Assembly (NCBI GenBank): GCA_051954695.1
Contig: JBQCHL010000028.1
Location: 248,001-312,000 of the forward strand
Length of the DNA stretch: 64,000 nucleotides
Direction of reading: 5' to 3'
Source of the DNA: Terrimonas_A sp051954695
GTDB taxonomy: Bacteria > Bacteroidota > Bacteroidia > Chitinophagales > Chitinophagaceae
Under the pieces are notes generated by a model, which worked only from the letters and a program-made list of their open reading frames with translations, did no database searches and was not told where the DNA came from. Shown here piece after piece: positions 36,805-43,958 of this stretch. Position numbers and translations under genes: made by a program. Within the stretch, counting starts at the first letter, position 1. Each line of letters begins with the position of its first letter.

Positions 36805-37824
36805 TTAATCATTATCCACCTGTTCATCGTTGGGAAGGAATTCATACATGTTGTCCATCGTCAACGAAACATTTCTACCGGTTACTACAAAGCCGCGATT
36901 GCTGATATTAAAAGCAACAGCCCCTGTTCTTGCTGACCCTTCAAAGCTTGTTTTCTCTGTCCACCTGTCTGCAGCAGGATCGTATTGCCAGGTGGTTGAG
37001 TTGTTGTCGCCTGTGGTGAGATAAACATAATTACCGAGTACAAAAGTGACACCGTTCTGGCGGGGGATAGTGCCATAATCATCATCAAATGTTACACCAT
37101 CATCTGTATAGTAGTTGTAGATCTTGTTTTTTTCTGTCCATTCGTCATTAGCTGCATTATACACCCAAAGGTCCTGTTGGATTTCTCCGTTATTATTACC
37201 GGAGCAGATATAGGCTTGCCCGTTCACTACAAATGCCATGGCAGCCGAACGTTTGGAACCACCAACACTGGCTTTCTTTTCCCAGCTATTCAGGTCAGGG
37301 TTGTATTGCCAGAGATCTTTTAGGAAATTGCCATCATTGCCGCAGGCGATATATCCTTTTCCGTCTACTGCGAAGGCCACAGCATCATAGCGGGCTGTTC
37401 CGCCAAAATCAGCTTTGGGCTGCCAGCTGTCCGATGCCTGGTCATATTCATAGAAATCTTTTAAGCGGACAGAGCCGTCATATCCAGTACCTACATATCC
37501 TTTATTGCCAATAGAGAAAGCAACAGCAGAATTGCGTCCAACACCTGGAAGGTCTGCACGCTGTGTCCAATTATGTTTGGCAGTGCTGTATTCCCAGAGG
37601 TCTTTGAACCGCTCTGTAAAAGCTGTGCCTGAACAAACATAAGCGTAATCACCAATAGTAAAGCTGACCGCCTCGCTACGGGCATTGCCTTCAAAGTCAT
37701 CCGATCTTTTCCAGTTGCCGATCAGGTCATCATCATCATCAGTCGATTTGGTGCAGCCTTGAGAAATAATCAGCGAAGTAGAGATCATTGCAGTCCCAAT
37801 CAAATAAGCATAAGCCTTTTTCAT
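36805..37824 (-). CDS. Kelch-repeat beta-propeller lipoprotein
   Basis: 339 residues from ATG 37824 (MKKAYAYLIGTAMISTSLIISQGC), a lipoprotein signal with a relaxed Bacteroidota lipobox; Asp-rich after the Cys (TKSTDDDDD), which fits surface-export signals only loosely. About six kelch blades follow, each with GYVGTG/ICSGN-type glycines, YVCSGTAFTERFKDLWEYS, AVAFSIGNKGYVGTGYDG, FLKDLWQYNP, and so on, making a closed six-bladed propeller. First gene of the kelch-DUF4907-LytS-LytTR operon, divergent from DUF4270. A likely ligand- or protein-binding sensor component at the outer membrane; the ligand is unknown. Confidence 0.9.
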   Translation of the reverse strand: MKKAYAYLIGTAMISTSLIISQGCTKSTDDDDDLIGNWKRSDDFEGNARSEAVSFTIGDYAYVCSGTAFTERFKDLWEYSTAKHNWTQRADLPGVGRNSAVAFSIGNKGYVGTGYDGSVRLKDFYEYDQASDSWQPKADFGGTARYDAVAFAVDGKGYIACGNDGNFLKDLWQYNPDLNSWEKKASVGGSKRSAAMAFVVNGQAYICSGNNNGEIQQDLWVYNAANDEWTEKNKIYNYYTDDGVTFDDDYGTIPRQNGVTFVLGNYVYLTTGDNNSTTWQYDPAADRWTEKTSFEGSARTGAVAFNISNRGFVVTGRNVSLTMDNMYEFLPNDEQVDND

Positions 37825-38202
37825 TTGTATGTATTTATTGTTTTTAGACAAATGGAATGCCTGGTATTCATTGCATACTAAGGCTCGGGCATTTCATTGT
37901 ATAGTTTTGATATGGGCAGCCTGTCCGGCACCCTATTTGAAATTTTGATAAAAATATCAGCAGTAGGCGGGAAGATTATCTTAAAATAGATGAACAGGGC
38001 GGGTATATAGATGAATCGGTAGGGTTTCTCTGTGGGTTAGATATTGATTTAAAACTGTTGAAATCAAGGTCTGCACGAGAAAATAAAAATTATCGGTTCA
38101 GGATATCGTTTCGCCGATAAATCAATACAATTGATATAGTATAACACTTCATCTGTGAACTGTGGGAATATATTGCGCCCATTGCAAACTAAACCCACGA
38201 AC
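37825..38202. promoter_or_regulatory. 378-bp divergent control region of the kelch and DUF4270 operons
   Basis: Separates the two divergent halves of the locus and contains no gene. It is AT-rich. It holds an inverted repeat at 38090-38120 and a TATATTGC sequence about 25-30 nt before the DUF4270 start that resembles a degenerate -7 box. No strict TTTG-N19-TAnnTTTG match. It should carry the promoters and, if the operon is autoregulated, the LytTR sites. Confidence 0.5.
38090..38120. repeat. Interrupted palindrome in the divergent control region
   Basis: TTATCGG (38090-38096) and CCGATAA (38114-38120) are perfect inverted 7-mers around a 17-nt spacer that contains ATATCGTTT. It could be an operator or a weak RNA hairpin. 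Confidence 0.5.
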
Positions 38203-39522
38203 ATGAAGGGATCATATCTACCAATACTTTTCCTGCTTTTTGTATTATCCTGTACCCGGAAAGAAATAGAATTCGGCACCATCCCGGAAAACGCTTATAC
38301 TGATCTGGCATATATCGATACTGTTACTGTGCAGCTTTCTACTGTATTGACCGATTCATTTGCTACCAGTTCTGATACTTCTTTTCTTCTTGGACGGTAT
38401 AAAGATCCTTACCTGGGATCTGTTGCTGCAAAGCCATTCATGCAGATGTCTGCACCAGCTACAGTGCCGGATCTTCCTGCTTCCGCTGTCTTTGATTCGT
38501 TGAGTCTTATCATCAAACCCAATAACTATTACTATGGTGATACATCTAAAACGCAGACAATTGTCGTACATGAACTGGCTCAGGCAATCGCTCATACATA
38601 TAATAACCAGTTATTCAACACCAGCAATATACCGGTTAAGCCGGCTGTGTTTGGTTCCCGGGTAATACGGTTCAGCCCATATGAAACAGATTCCATTGCC
38701 ATCCGGCTGAGCAATAGCAAGGGTGAAGAGTTTTTTGAGAAACTCAGGCAGAAATCAACTGATATTACCACTCAGGCTGAATTCATTAATTATTTCTATG
38801 GCATTACTCTTGGCGTTGCAGACAACGATACCACGGCGGTATTTGGCTTATATGGAAGGGATGCTTCTGTTGTTATGCGGGTTCATTATCATTTAACGAT
38901 CCCTTATCACGAGGCAGCATTTATTGATTTTGTGTCACTGGCCAATGAATATGCATTTACACAAATAGTGCCCGACCGCGCCGGTACAGGATTGATACCG
39001 CACGTCCCGGGCTTATCCGAATTATTTCCTTCCGGCACTAAGAATGTTTCCGTGTTTCAGCCAGGCACAGGCCTGGCACTTAAAATGATCTTTCCTTCAT
39101 TGAAACAAATATTGTACAGGGAGAGTGGAGGGCTTGTGAAACTGCTGAAAGCCGAACTATTGGTTAAGCCTAAATATCTCTCATCAGATATTTACCGGTA
39201 TAAGTTGCCGGCGTCCCTGAGCCTGGCGCAGACAGACGAAACAAATGTTTTGGGAGGCGCATTAGCCGATTCTACCGGTCAGGCTACATTGATTGCAATA
39301 CCGGTGATCGATAATGTTTATGGCGTAAATAACCATTACCGGTTTAATGTAACAAATTATATCAACCAACTGCTGACCACTACTGGTAGTGAAAAGAAAG
39401 GGTTCTATCTTTTTCAGCCGTCTTCAAATAGCAGAAACATTGACAGGATGCTCGTTGATGCGTCCACAGGTAAGGATGCCGGTGTAATGCTGCTGTTATA
39501 TGTTTTAAACATTAATAATTAA
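38203..39522 (+). CDS. DUF4270 family lipoprotein
   Basis: 439 residues from ATG 38203 (MKGSYLPILFLLFVLSCTRKE); the lipobox VLSC marks an SPII lipoprotein. The family signature is the block after the signal: a short Gly/Pro linker, then repeated small beta motifs such as VQLSTVLTDSFATSSD, SFLLGRYKDPYLGSV and FMQM, with SAVFDSLSLIIKPN. This matches DUF4270, a Bacteroidota-only family of unknown function. Followed 5 nt later by an OM beta-barrel gene, so the two are likely co-expressed. Divergent from the kelch-DUF4907-LytS/LytTR operon. Confidence 0.87.
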   Translation: MKGSYLPILFLLFVLSCTRKEIEFGTIPENAYTDLAYIDTVTVQLSTVLTDSFATSSDTSFLLGRYKDPYLGSVAAKPFMQMSAPATVPDLPASAVFDSLSLIIKPNNYYYGDTSKTQTIVVHELAQAIAHTYNNQLFNTSNIPVKPAVFGSRVIRFSPYETDSIAIRLSNSKGEEFFEKLRQKSTDITTQAEFINYFYGITLGVADNDTTAVFGLYGRDASVVMRVHYHLTIPYHEAAFIDFVSLANEYAFTQIVPDRAGTGLIPHVPGLSELFPSGTKNVSVFQPGTGLALKMIFPSLKQILYRESGGLVKLLKAELLVKPKYLSSDIYRYKLPASLSLAQTDETNVLGGALADSTGQATLIAIPVIDNVYGVNNHYRFNVTNYINQLLTTTGSEKKGFYLFQPSSNSRNIDRMLVDASTGKDAGVMLLLYVLNINN

Positions 39523-39527
39523 CGCGT

Positions 39528-40784
39528 ATGAAATTTATAAAGCAATGGCTGGCAGTATTGCCTTTATCCTGCGTGTTGACTCCGGCTTTTTCGCAGAATA
39601 TGAACAGTCCCTATTCAATTTATGGCATAGGGGATATGGACTTCAGACCGTATAACCGGACCAGCGGTATGGGTGGTACTGGGATGGCCATTCGCTCTTC
39701 TTATTATCTGGTTGATAATAATCCTGCTGCTATTGCCGGTCTTACAAGAAGCTTCTTTACTGTTGATGCTGCATTCACCGGCAAAACTGCCCGGTATTCC
39801 GGAACTCCGATCAATGCAGATAACAGTAACAACAAAGATTTTTGGATAAAGCGCCTTTCAGTCGCCGTTAAGATCAATAAGTTCTGGGCAAGCAGTGTTG
39901 GGTTCAGCCAATTCAGCAATGTAAATTACGTGCTAACGGGAAATAAGCCGGTGAACGGTACTACCGGCTCTTACAGCACTTATTACGAGGGCGATGGAGG
40001 ATTGAATGAATATTACTGGATGAATGCCGTGCAATTGGGGAAACGTTTATCATTAGGGCTGAAATCATCCATCATTGCCGGCTCCATCAATCAAACCGAA
40101 ACAGTTGCAGACATAAATCTGTCCACGCCTGTTTCAACACAAATACAGGATTATGTAGGGAGAACAAGATTCCAGGCAGGTGCTATCTACACACAGCCGA
40201 TCAATAAACAATGGGAGGTTTCGCTGGGCGGCAGGTTTTCTCCTAAAATAAAAATGACATCCGAAAGAACACTTACTGTTACAGAAGGCAGCACCACAGT
40301 GATAGAAGATGAATTTATAAAGAAGGACAGGTTTTATTTACCCAATACGTATGCGGGAGGAATAGCGGTGAAGAAACTGAATAAGATAACTTATGCATTG
40401 GATTATACCTATGAGGACTGGTCTTCTTTAAAAATCAAAGAGCAGGGCTGGCAATTGGTGAGCAGCAGCCGTGTATCGGGGGGCATAGAAATCCCCCGGA
40501 TGTCAACTACCTGGAACCGGCAGACCGTGGAAAAGGGATTTTTTCAGGTGGGAGGGTTTTTTCATAATTCTTATCTGCAGGTTAGGAATGAGCCGATCAG
40601 GGAATTTGGTTTCACAGCGGGCTTGGGAGGTATTATCGGCAACGGTCTATCCTATACGCTTTCACTGGAAGCAGGAAGCAGGGGTACTACCAGGCAAAAC
40701 CTGATCAGGGAAAATTATATACAGGCAACATTTATTTTTTCTTACAGGGATTTCTTGCAGAGCAAGGGAAGAAAGTATAACTAG
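39528..40784 (+). CDS. Outer membrane beta-barrel protein
   Basis: 418 residues with a signal peptide (MKFIKQWLAVLPLSCVLTPAFSQ). The mature start NSPYSIYGIGDMDFRPYNRTSGMGGTGMA and the DNNPAAIAGL block resemble OmpP1/FadL-like barrels of Bacteroidota; the rest alternates hydrophobic residues in beta strands (VSLGGRFSPKIKMTSE, ALDYTYEDWSSL, YIQATFIFSYRDF) and ends in an aromatic strand as barrel proteins do. It lies 5 nt downstream of the DUF4270 gene. Likely the membrane partner of the DUF4270 lipoprotein, possibly a transport or assembly channel (inference). Confidence 0.82.
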   Translation: MKFIKQWLAVLPLSCVLTPAFSQNMNSPYSIYGIGDMDFRPYNRTSGMGGTGMAIRSSYYLVDNNPAAIAGLTRSFFTVDAAFTGKTARYSGTPINADNSNNKDFWIKRLSVAVKINKFWASSVGFSQFSNVNYVLTGNKPVNGTTGSYSTYYEGDGGLNEYYWMNAVQLGKRLSLGLKSSIIAGSINQTETVADINLSTPVSTQIQDYVGRTRFQAGAIYTQPINKQWEVSLGGRFSPKIKMTSERTLTVTEGSTTVIEDEFIKKDRFYLPNTYAGGIAVKKLNKITYALDYTYEDWSSLKIKEQGWQLVSSSRVSGGIEIPRMSTTWNRQTVEKGFFQVGGFFHNSYLQVRNEPIREFGFTAGLGGIIGNGLSYTLSLEAGSRGTTRQNLIRENYIQATFIFSYRDFLQSKGRKYN

Positions 40785-40885
40785 GCAGGTGAGGAGAAGG
40801 ATCTCGCCTGTCCCGCCATGAGGCAGTTCATCCACTTGTGGAAGATAAAAACAGAGAAAGTTGCTTAGCTTTCCAAAAACCGTTT

Positions 40886-41326
40886 ATGAAAAAATACTTA
40901 CTCTTCATTTTGTTACTGTCAGGTGTTCAACTGGTGCGGGCACAGGAAAAAGCAGCCGGTCCAATTGTGAAAGAAAAATGGCATTTTGGCCGTGCACAGG
41001 ATACGACCTCGGGCTATACCCAGGTGGTTAAAGTAGATAACGTACTGTACATTTCCGGAACAGTGTCACTTGATCTAACGGCTGAAGGCGTAAAGGGTTT
41101 ATACACAGCACTGGAAAAAAGCCTGAACCATTTTGGTGCAAGTTTCCAACATGTAGTAAAAGAAAATCTGTACACGCTTGATCTGGATGCCATGAAAGCA
41201 TTGAATTATGTGAGAAAGCCTTTTTATAAAGGAGATTATCCTGCAGCCTCCTGGGTGCAGGTGAGCAGGTTGTTTACGCCGGAAACAAAGCTGGAAGTGG
41301 AATTGGTAGCACACCTGCCCAAATAG
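40886..41326 (+). CDS. Exported RidA (YjgF/UK114)-family protein
   Basis: 146 residues from ATG 40886 with a signal peptide (MKKYLLFILLLSGVQLVRAQ), so periplasmic. The RidA fold follows (YTQVVKVDNVLYISGTVSLD, LEKSLNHFGASFQHVVKENLYTLD, PAASWVQVSRLFTPETKLEVELVAHLP). Classical RidA deaminates reactive 2-aminoacrylate in the cytosol with a key Arg; the aligned position here is in the SWVQVSRLF block (Arg), but whether it is catalytic cannot be judged. An exported member is unusual. Preceded by the DUF4270/OM operon at a 101-bp gap with no terminator, so it may be its last gene. Confidence 0.88.
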   Translation: MKKYLLFILLLSGVQLVRAQEKAAGPIVKEKWHFGRAQDTTSGYTQVVKVDNVLYISGTVSLDLTAEGVKGLYTALEKSLNHFGASFQHVVKENLYTLDLDAMKALNYVRKPFYKGDYPAASWVQVSRLFTPETKLEVELVAHLPK

Positions 41327-41354
41327 AGGAAAGATCGCAGGATTTCCGGAACCA

Positions 41355-42272
41355 TCATTTCACTTTCGAGCGGAACACATATCCGAGTTTTAATTGAATA
41401 CTGAAATATGCGTCCTTGTTTTTTGAATTCCCTCTTTGAGCACCGGAGGCGGGAACAAGCCCTGGGCTTAGTTCTCCCATACGGCTGTACAGTTGCCGGG
41501 CGAGGGCAGCAGATGGAGGATCGAGGTATTGTGAAAAATGAACAGGGTCAATATAGGTGGTGCTTACATCATCCAGGTAGTCTGTGAAGAGGATACGGTA
41601 TATCAGTTCCAGTCGTAAATTGAATAAGGGGCCTGTTTCATAACGAAGTCCTGCTCCAATAGGTATAGCATATTGCTTCAGTTTATAAGGTTGCCGCCCA
41701 TTATAAGCGACTAAACCCTGCCCTTCTAATCGTAACGGTTGAAGATCATGCCAGCGATCATGCAGGCGGGCCTGTGGGTTGAAAGAAAAATAACTTATAC
41801 CACCTGTGAAATAAGGTGACCAGTAAGGCGCTTTGCTTTGCTCGTCCCATCTAAAAAATAAAGGATGAATTTCTGCAGCAAGTTGTATCTCTTTGATCCG
41901 GCTTTGAAAACTGAGATTGCGTCCATACCGGCCTGAAGGATCGGGATCTGTTTGTTGCAGCATGCTGTCTGCAGCGTGTATGAGACCGGTTTGCGCCTCC
42001 AGTCGCAAGCTGATCCTTTCTTTATAAGTCGCCGAAACATAGAAACTGAAACAAGGTTTGAACGATCGCCAGTCGATATCTTTAATGAATTTACCTCCAT
42101 TACCTTTCCTGCCGCCGATATCAGTAAGGCAATTCATTAAACCATTGCTTATGCCAGCTTCCCATACCAGATCATAATTATAGTACCAGCTATTATAAAA
42201 GTATTGACTCTTTACAGGTGAAAAAGAAAAGCTACAGCTTATCCATACCACACCTAACCATAAGTTTTTCAT
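41355..42272 (-). CDS. Hypothetical outer membrane beta-barrel protein
   Basis: 305 residues from ATG 42272 (MKNLWLGVVWISCSFSFSPVKSQ signal peptide). The rest alternates short amphipathic strands rich in aromatics (FSFYVSATYKERISLRLEAQTG, IKEIQLAAEIHPLFFRW, GAGLRYETGPLFNLRLELIYRIL) and ends KLGYVFRSK, as expected of a small OM barrel. It resembles PorT-like Bacteroidota barrels only in general shape; I do not recognise the family. Convergent with RidA (28-bp gap). Upstream of the start is a 60-bp gap to the nth stop. Confidence 0.7.
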   Translation of the reverse strand: MKNLWLGVVWISCSFSFSPVKSQYFYNSWYYNYDLVWEAGISNGLMNCLTDIGGRKGNGGKFIKDIDWRSFKPCFSFYVSATYKERISLRLEAQTGLIHAADSMLQQTDPDPSGRYGRNLSFQSRIKEIQLAAEIHPLFFRWDEQSKAPYWSPYFTGGISYFSFNPQARLHDRWHDLQPLRLEGQGLVAYNGRQPYKLKQYAIPIGAGLRYETGPLFNLRLELIYRILFTDYLDDVSTTYIDPVHFSQYLDPPSAALARQLYSRMGELSPGLVPASGAQRGNSKNKDAYFSIQLKLGYVFRSKVK

Positions 42273-42332
42273 CAGCATTTTTTTAATGCCGCTGATCAAG
42301 GGACTGGGATAAAGCTACAATGAAGAGGAGCT

Positions 42333-42992
42333 TTAATCAAAGGGTAAACCACTCTTTAATTTGTGAAAATACTGGCAGACGGGCCGTAAACCACAGATCT
42401 CACACCGTGGGTTCCTCGCCACACAAACGTAGCGGCCATGTAGTATCAGCCAGTGATGGGCTTTATGTATTAAGGCAGAAGGAAAATTCTTTACGAGTTC
42501 TTTTTCTACAGCGAGTGGGGTAGAAGCTGTCTGTGGCACCAGCCCTATGCGCTTGCTGACGCGGAATACATGCGTATCCACAGCCATATTGGGTTGCTGG
42601 TCCACTACAGAAGTGATCACATTCGCTGTTTTCCGGCCAACACCAGGCAATTTGATCAGTTCCTCAACAGTCATAGGGATCTTACCATTAAAATCCTCTA
42701 CTACCATTTTAGCCATTCCGATCAGGTGTTTTGTTTTATTGTTAGGATAAGAAATGCTTTTGATATAGGGGAACAGCGTATCGAAATCAGCTTTGCTGAG
42801 TGATAGCACATCGGGATATTTTTCGAAAATAGCTGGTGTGGTGAGATTCACTCTTTTATCCGTGCATTGGGCCGAAAGAATAACAGCGACTAATAACTGA
42901 TAAGGATTATCATAAATCAATTCTGTTTCAGCTTCGGGAGCATGCTCTTGAAAATAGTCTATTACAAACTGGTAACGTTGCTTACGGGTCAT
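42333..42992 (-). CDS. nth: Endonuclease III
   Basis: Base-excision-repair DNA glycosylase/AP lyase of 219 residues acting on oxidised pyrimidines. Helix-hairpin-helix LPGVGRKTANVI with catalytic K121, catalytic D139 in AVDTHVFRVSKRIG, and four Cys ligands of the [4Fe-4S] cluster at C190-x6-C197-x2-C200-x5-C206. LSAQCTDKRVN is also standard. ATG 42992 is 4 nt after a TATTTTTG -7 element, predicting a leaderless or near-leaderless mRNA. A perfect long hairpin (43017-43078) lies just upstream. Transcribed as a single gene. Confidence 0.97.
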   Translation of the reverse strand: MTRKQRYQFVIDYFQEHAPEAETELIYDNPYQLLVAVILSAQCTDKRVNLTTPAIFEKYPDVLSLSKADFDTLFPYIKSISYPNNKTKHLIGMAKMVVEDFNGKIPMTVEELIKLPGVGRKTANVITSVVDQQPNMAVDTHVFRVSKRIGLVPQTASTPLAVEKELVKNFPSALIHKAHHWLILHGRYVCVARNPRCEICGLRPVCQYFHKLKSGLPFD

Positions 42993-42996
42993 ACCA

Positions 42997-43004
42997 CAAA
43001 AATA
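42997..43004 (-). promoter_or_regulatory. -7 element 4 nt upstream of nth
   Basis: Minus-strand TATTTTTG, then TGGT, then ATG. Same TAnnTTTG-N4-ATG spacing as gldA and ispG; no -33 TTTG is visible. Confidence 0.55.
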
Positions 43005-43016
43005 AGGTAAGCCTCT

Positions 43017-43078
43017 CTTCCCGTCCTTCCCGCCTTACCGGTAAGCTTTTTTACCGGTAAGGCGGGAAGGACGGGAAG
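43017..43078. repeat. Perfect long hairpin, family D inverted repeat
   Basis: Two perfectly complementary 28-nt arms (43017-43044 and 43051-43078) with a 6-nt loop GCTTTT. Each arm contains the tandem nonamer CTTCCCGTC-CTTCCCGCC followed by the palindrome TTACCGGTAA. It lies between the nth promoter region and the terminator of the upstream small gene. Confidence 0.85.
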
Positions 43079-43120
43079 GATGTACTGTAACTGGGTTATT
43101 CTCCCAATCCATTTGTGTAA

Positions 43121-43153
43121 AATAAAAAAGCATCCGTGTGTTAACAGATGCTT
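43121..43153 (-). terminator. Terminator downstream of the small anti-sigma-like gene
   Basis: Stem AAGCATC / GATGCTT (43128-43153) with 12-nt loop; minus-strand continuation is TTTTTATTTT. A T-run also lies on the plus side. Confidence 0.65.
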
Positions 43154-43212
43154 GAAATTTTTTTTTAAACAGCCGGTAAAATAATGTGTGGAATACCGTA
43201 AGATGATCCCTG

Positions 43213-43443
43213 TTAAACCTGTTCTGCTGATTGTTCTCTCGCATAATTGAGAATGTCCATCACCACATTTGTACGGGGTGATTCTATCAGCACATCAAGC
43301 CTTTGCCGGGAATCTTTGAGAACTGCCAGTTTTTCGCGCAAGGTCCAATCCTGTTCCAGCGCTTTTTTGATGGCTACTGTTTGTTCTTCCGAAGCTTCAT
43401 TGTACAAATACAATAAAAGCTCCTCAGGGGTAAAATTAATCAT
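43213..43443 (-). CDS. Small hypothetical protein, anti-sigma-domain-like
   Basis: 76 residues from ATG 43443 (MINFTPEELLLYLYNEASEEQ); upstream in-frame ATG 43464 is possible but less likely. The pattern E-x-LLLYLYNE-x9-I-x-ALEQDWTLREKLAVLKDSR is similar to the N-terminal zinc-free anti-sigma domains of Bacteroidota (compare both halves of the 56349-57410 protein in this window, NYEEFFILYLDNELTAEE and NYTEWLLLYADNELDPAH). No TM segment, so a soluble single-domain version. It lacks a neighbouring sigma gene here; its partner is unknown. Confidence 0.7.
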   Translation of the reverse strand: MINFTPEELLLYLYNEASEEQTVAIKKALEQDWTLREKLAVLKDSRQRLDVLIESPRTNVVMDILNYAREQSAEQV

Positions 43444-43537
43444 GAGCAAACCATTGATGTCCAAAAAAATAACTTTGTCCGAAGTTATATGTCCGGTATA
43501 GAAACGGGTTATTGGCGGGCTTATTGCCCCGAAAAAG

Positions 43538-43852
43538 TTAATTATTCGACTTTACGGGATTTTCCGGTATAATGTACAGGTCCTCATTATCCCTTTTCAT
43601 CAGGTATTTTTCCCGGGCGTATTTTTCCAGGATGCCCGGATTTGACTTAAGTTGCTCTAATTCTTCGCGTTCTGAGGCTATCTGGCCGGTATAATATTGC
43701 TTACTTTCCTCCAGTTCCTTCAATTGCCGGCTTCTCGACATTTGAACAAAAACATCGTTTTTGTCAAAAAACAGCATGATAGCCGCAAAAACTGCGATTG
43801 CCACCAGGTATTTGTTACGGAGCCAGGAGGGTATGCGGGCCAGGAGTTTCAA
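43538..43852 (-). CDS. FtsB/DivIC-family septum formation initiator
   Basis: 104 residues, one TM helix (about 13-30, NKYLVAIAVFAAIMLFF) and then a coiled coil (SRSRQLKELEESKQYYTGQIASE) ending in the family's GILEKYAREKYLMKRDNEDLYII block. FtsB/DivIC proteins link FtsQ/FtsL to the divisome. The start is a TTG at 43852; the in-frame codons upstream reach a stop with no ATG or GTG, so TTG is the only sensible start. In many Bacteroidota the gene sits beside eno, as here (enolase ends 107 bp upstream; inverted repeat B2 lies between). Confidence 0.88.
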   Translation of the reverse strand: MKLLARIPSWLRNKYLVAIAVFAAIMLFFDKNDVFVQMSRSRQLKELEESKQYYTGQIASEREELEQLKSNPGILEKYAREKYLMKRDNEDLYIIPENPVKSNN

Positions 43853-43876
43853 AGCTGGTAATATTTGAGGTTAATG

Positions 43877-43946
43877 GTTTAAAAGTTTAAAGTTTAATAG
43901 TTCAAGGTTGGGTTCCTGGATAACATTAAACTTTAAACTTTTAAAC
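43877..43946. repeat. Inverted repeat, family B copy 2
   Basis: 22-nt perfect arms at 43877-43898 and 43925-43946 made of GTTTAAA words, around a 26-nt spacer, between the divIC-like gene and eno. Related to the larger copy at 3258-3356. Confidence 0.75.
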
Positions 43947-43958
43947 GCCTAAACCGGT

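Noticed and set aside
38090..38120. LytTR direct-repeat boxes in the kelch/DUF4270 region
   Set aside because: Several GTT-containing words exist, but none gives a convincing spaced pair; only the palindrome was kept.
43035..43244. 69-codon minus-strand frame upstream of nth
   Set aside because: It runs through the terminator and one arm of the perfect hairpin; the translation is not protein-like.
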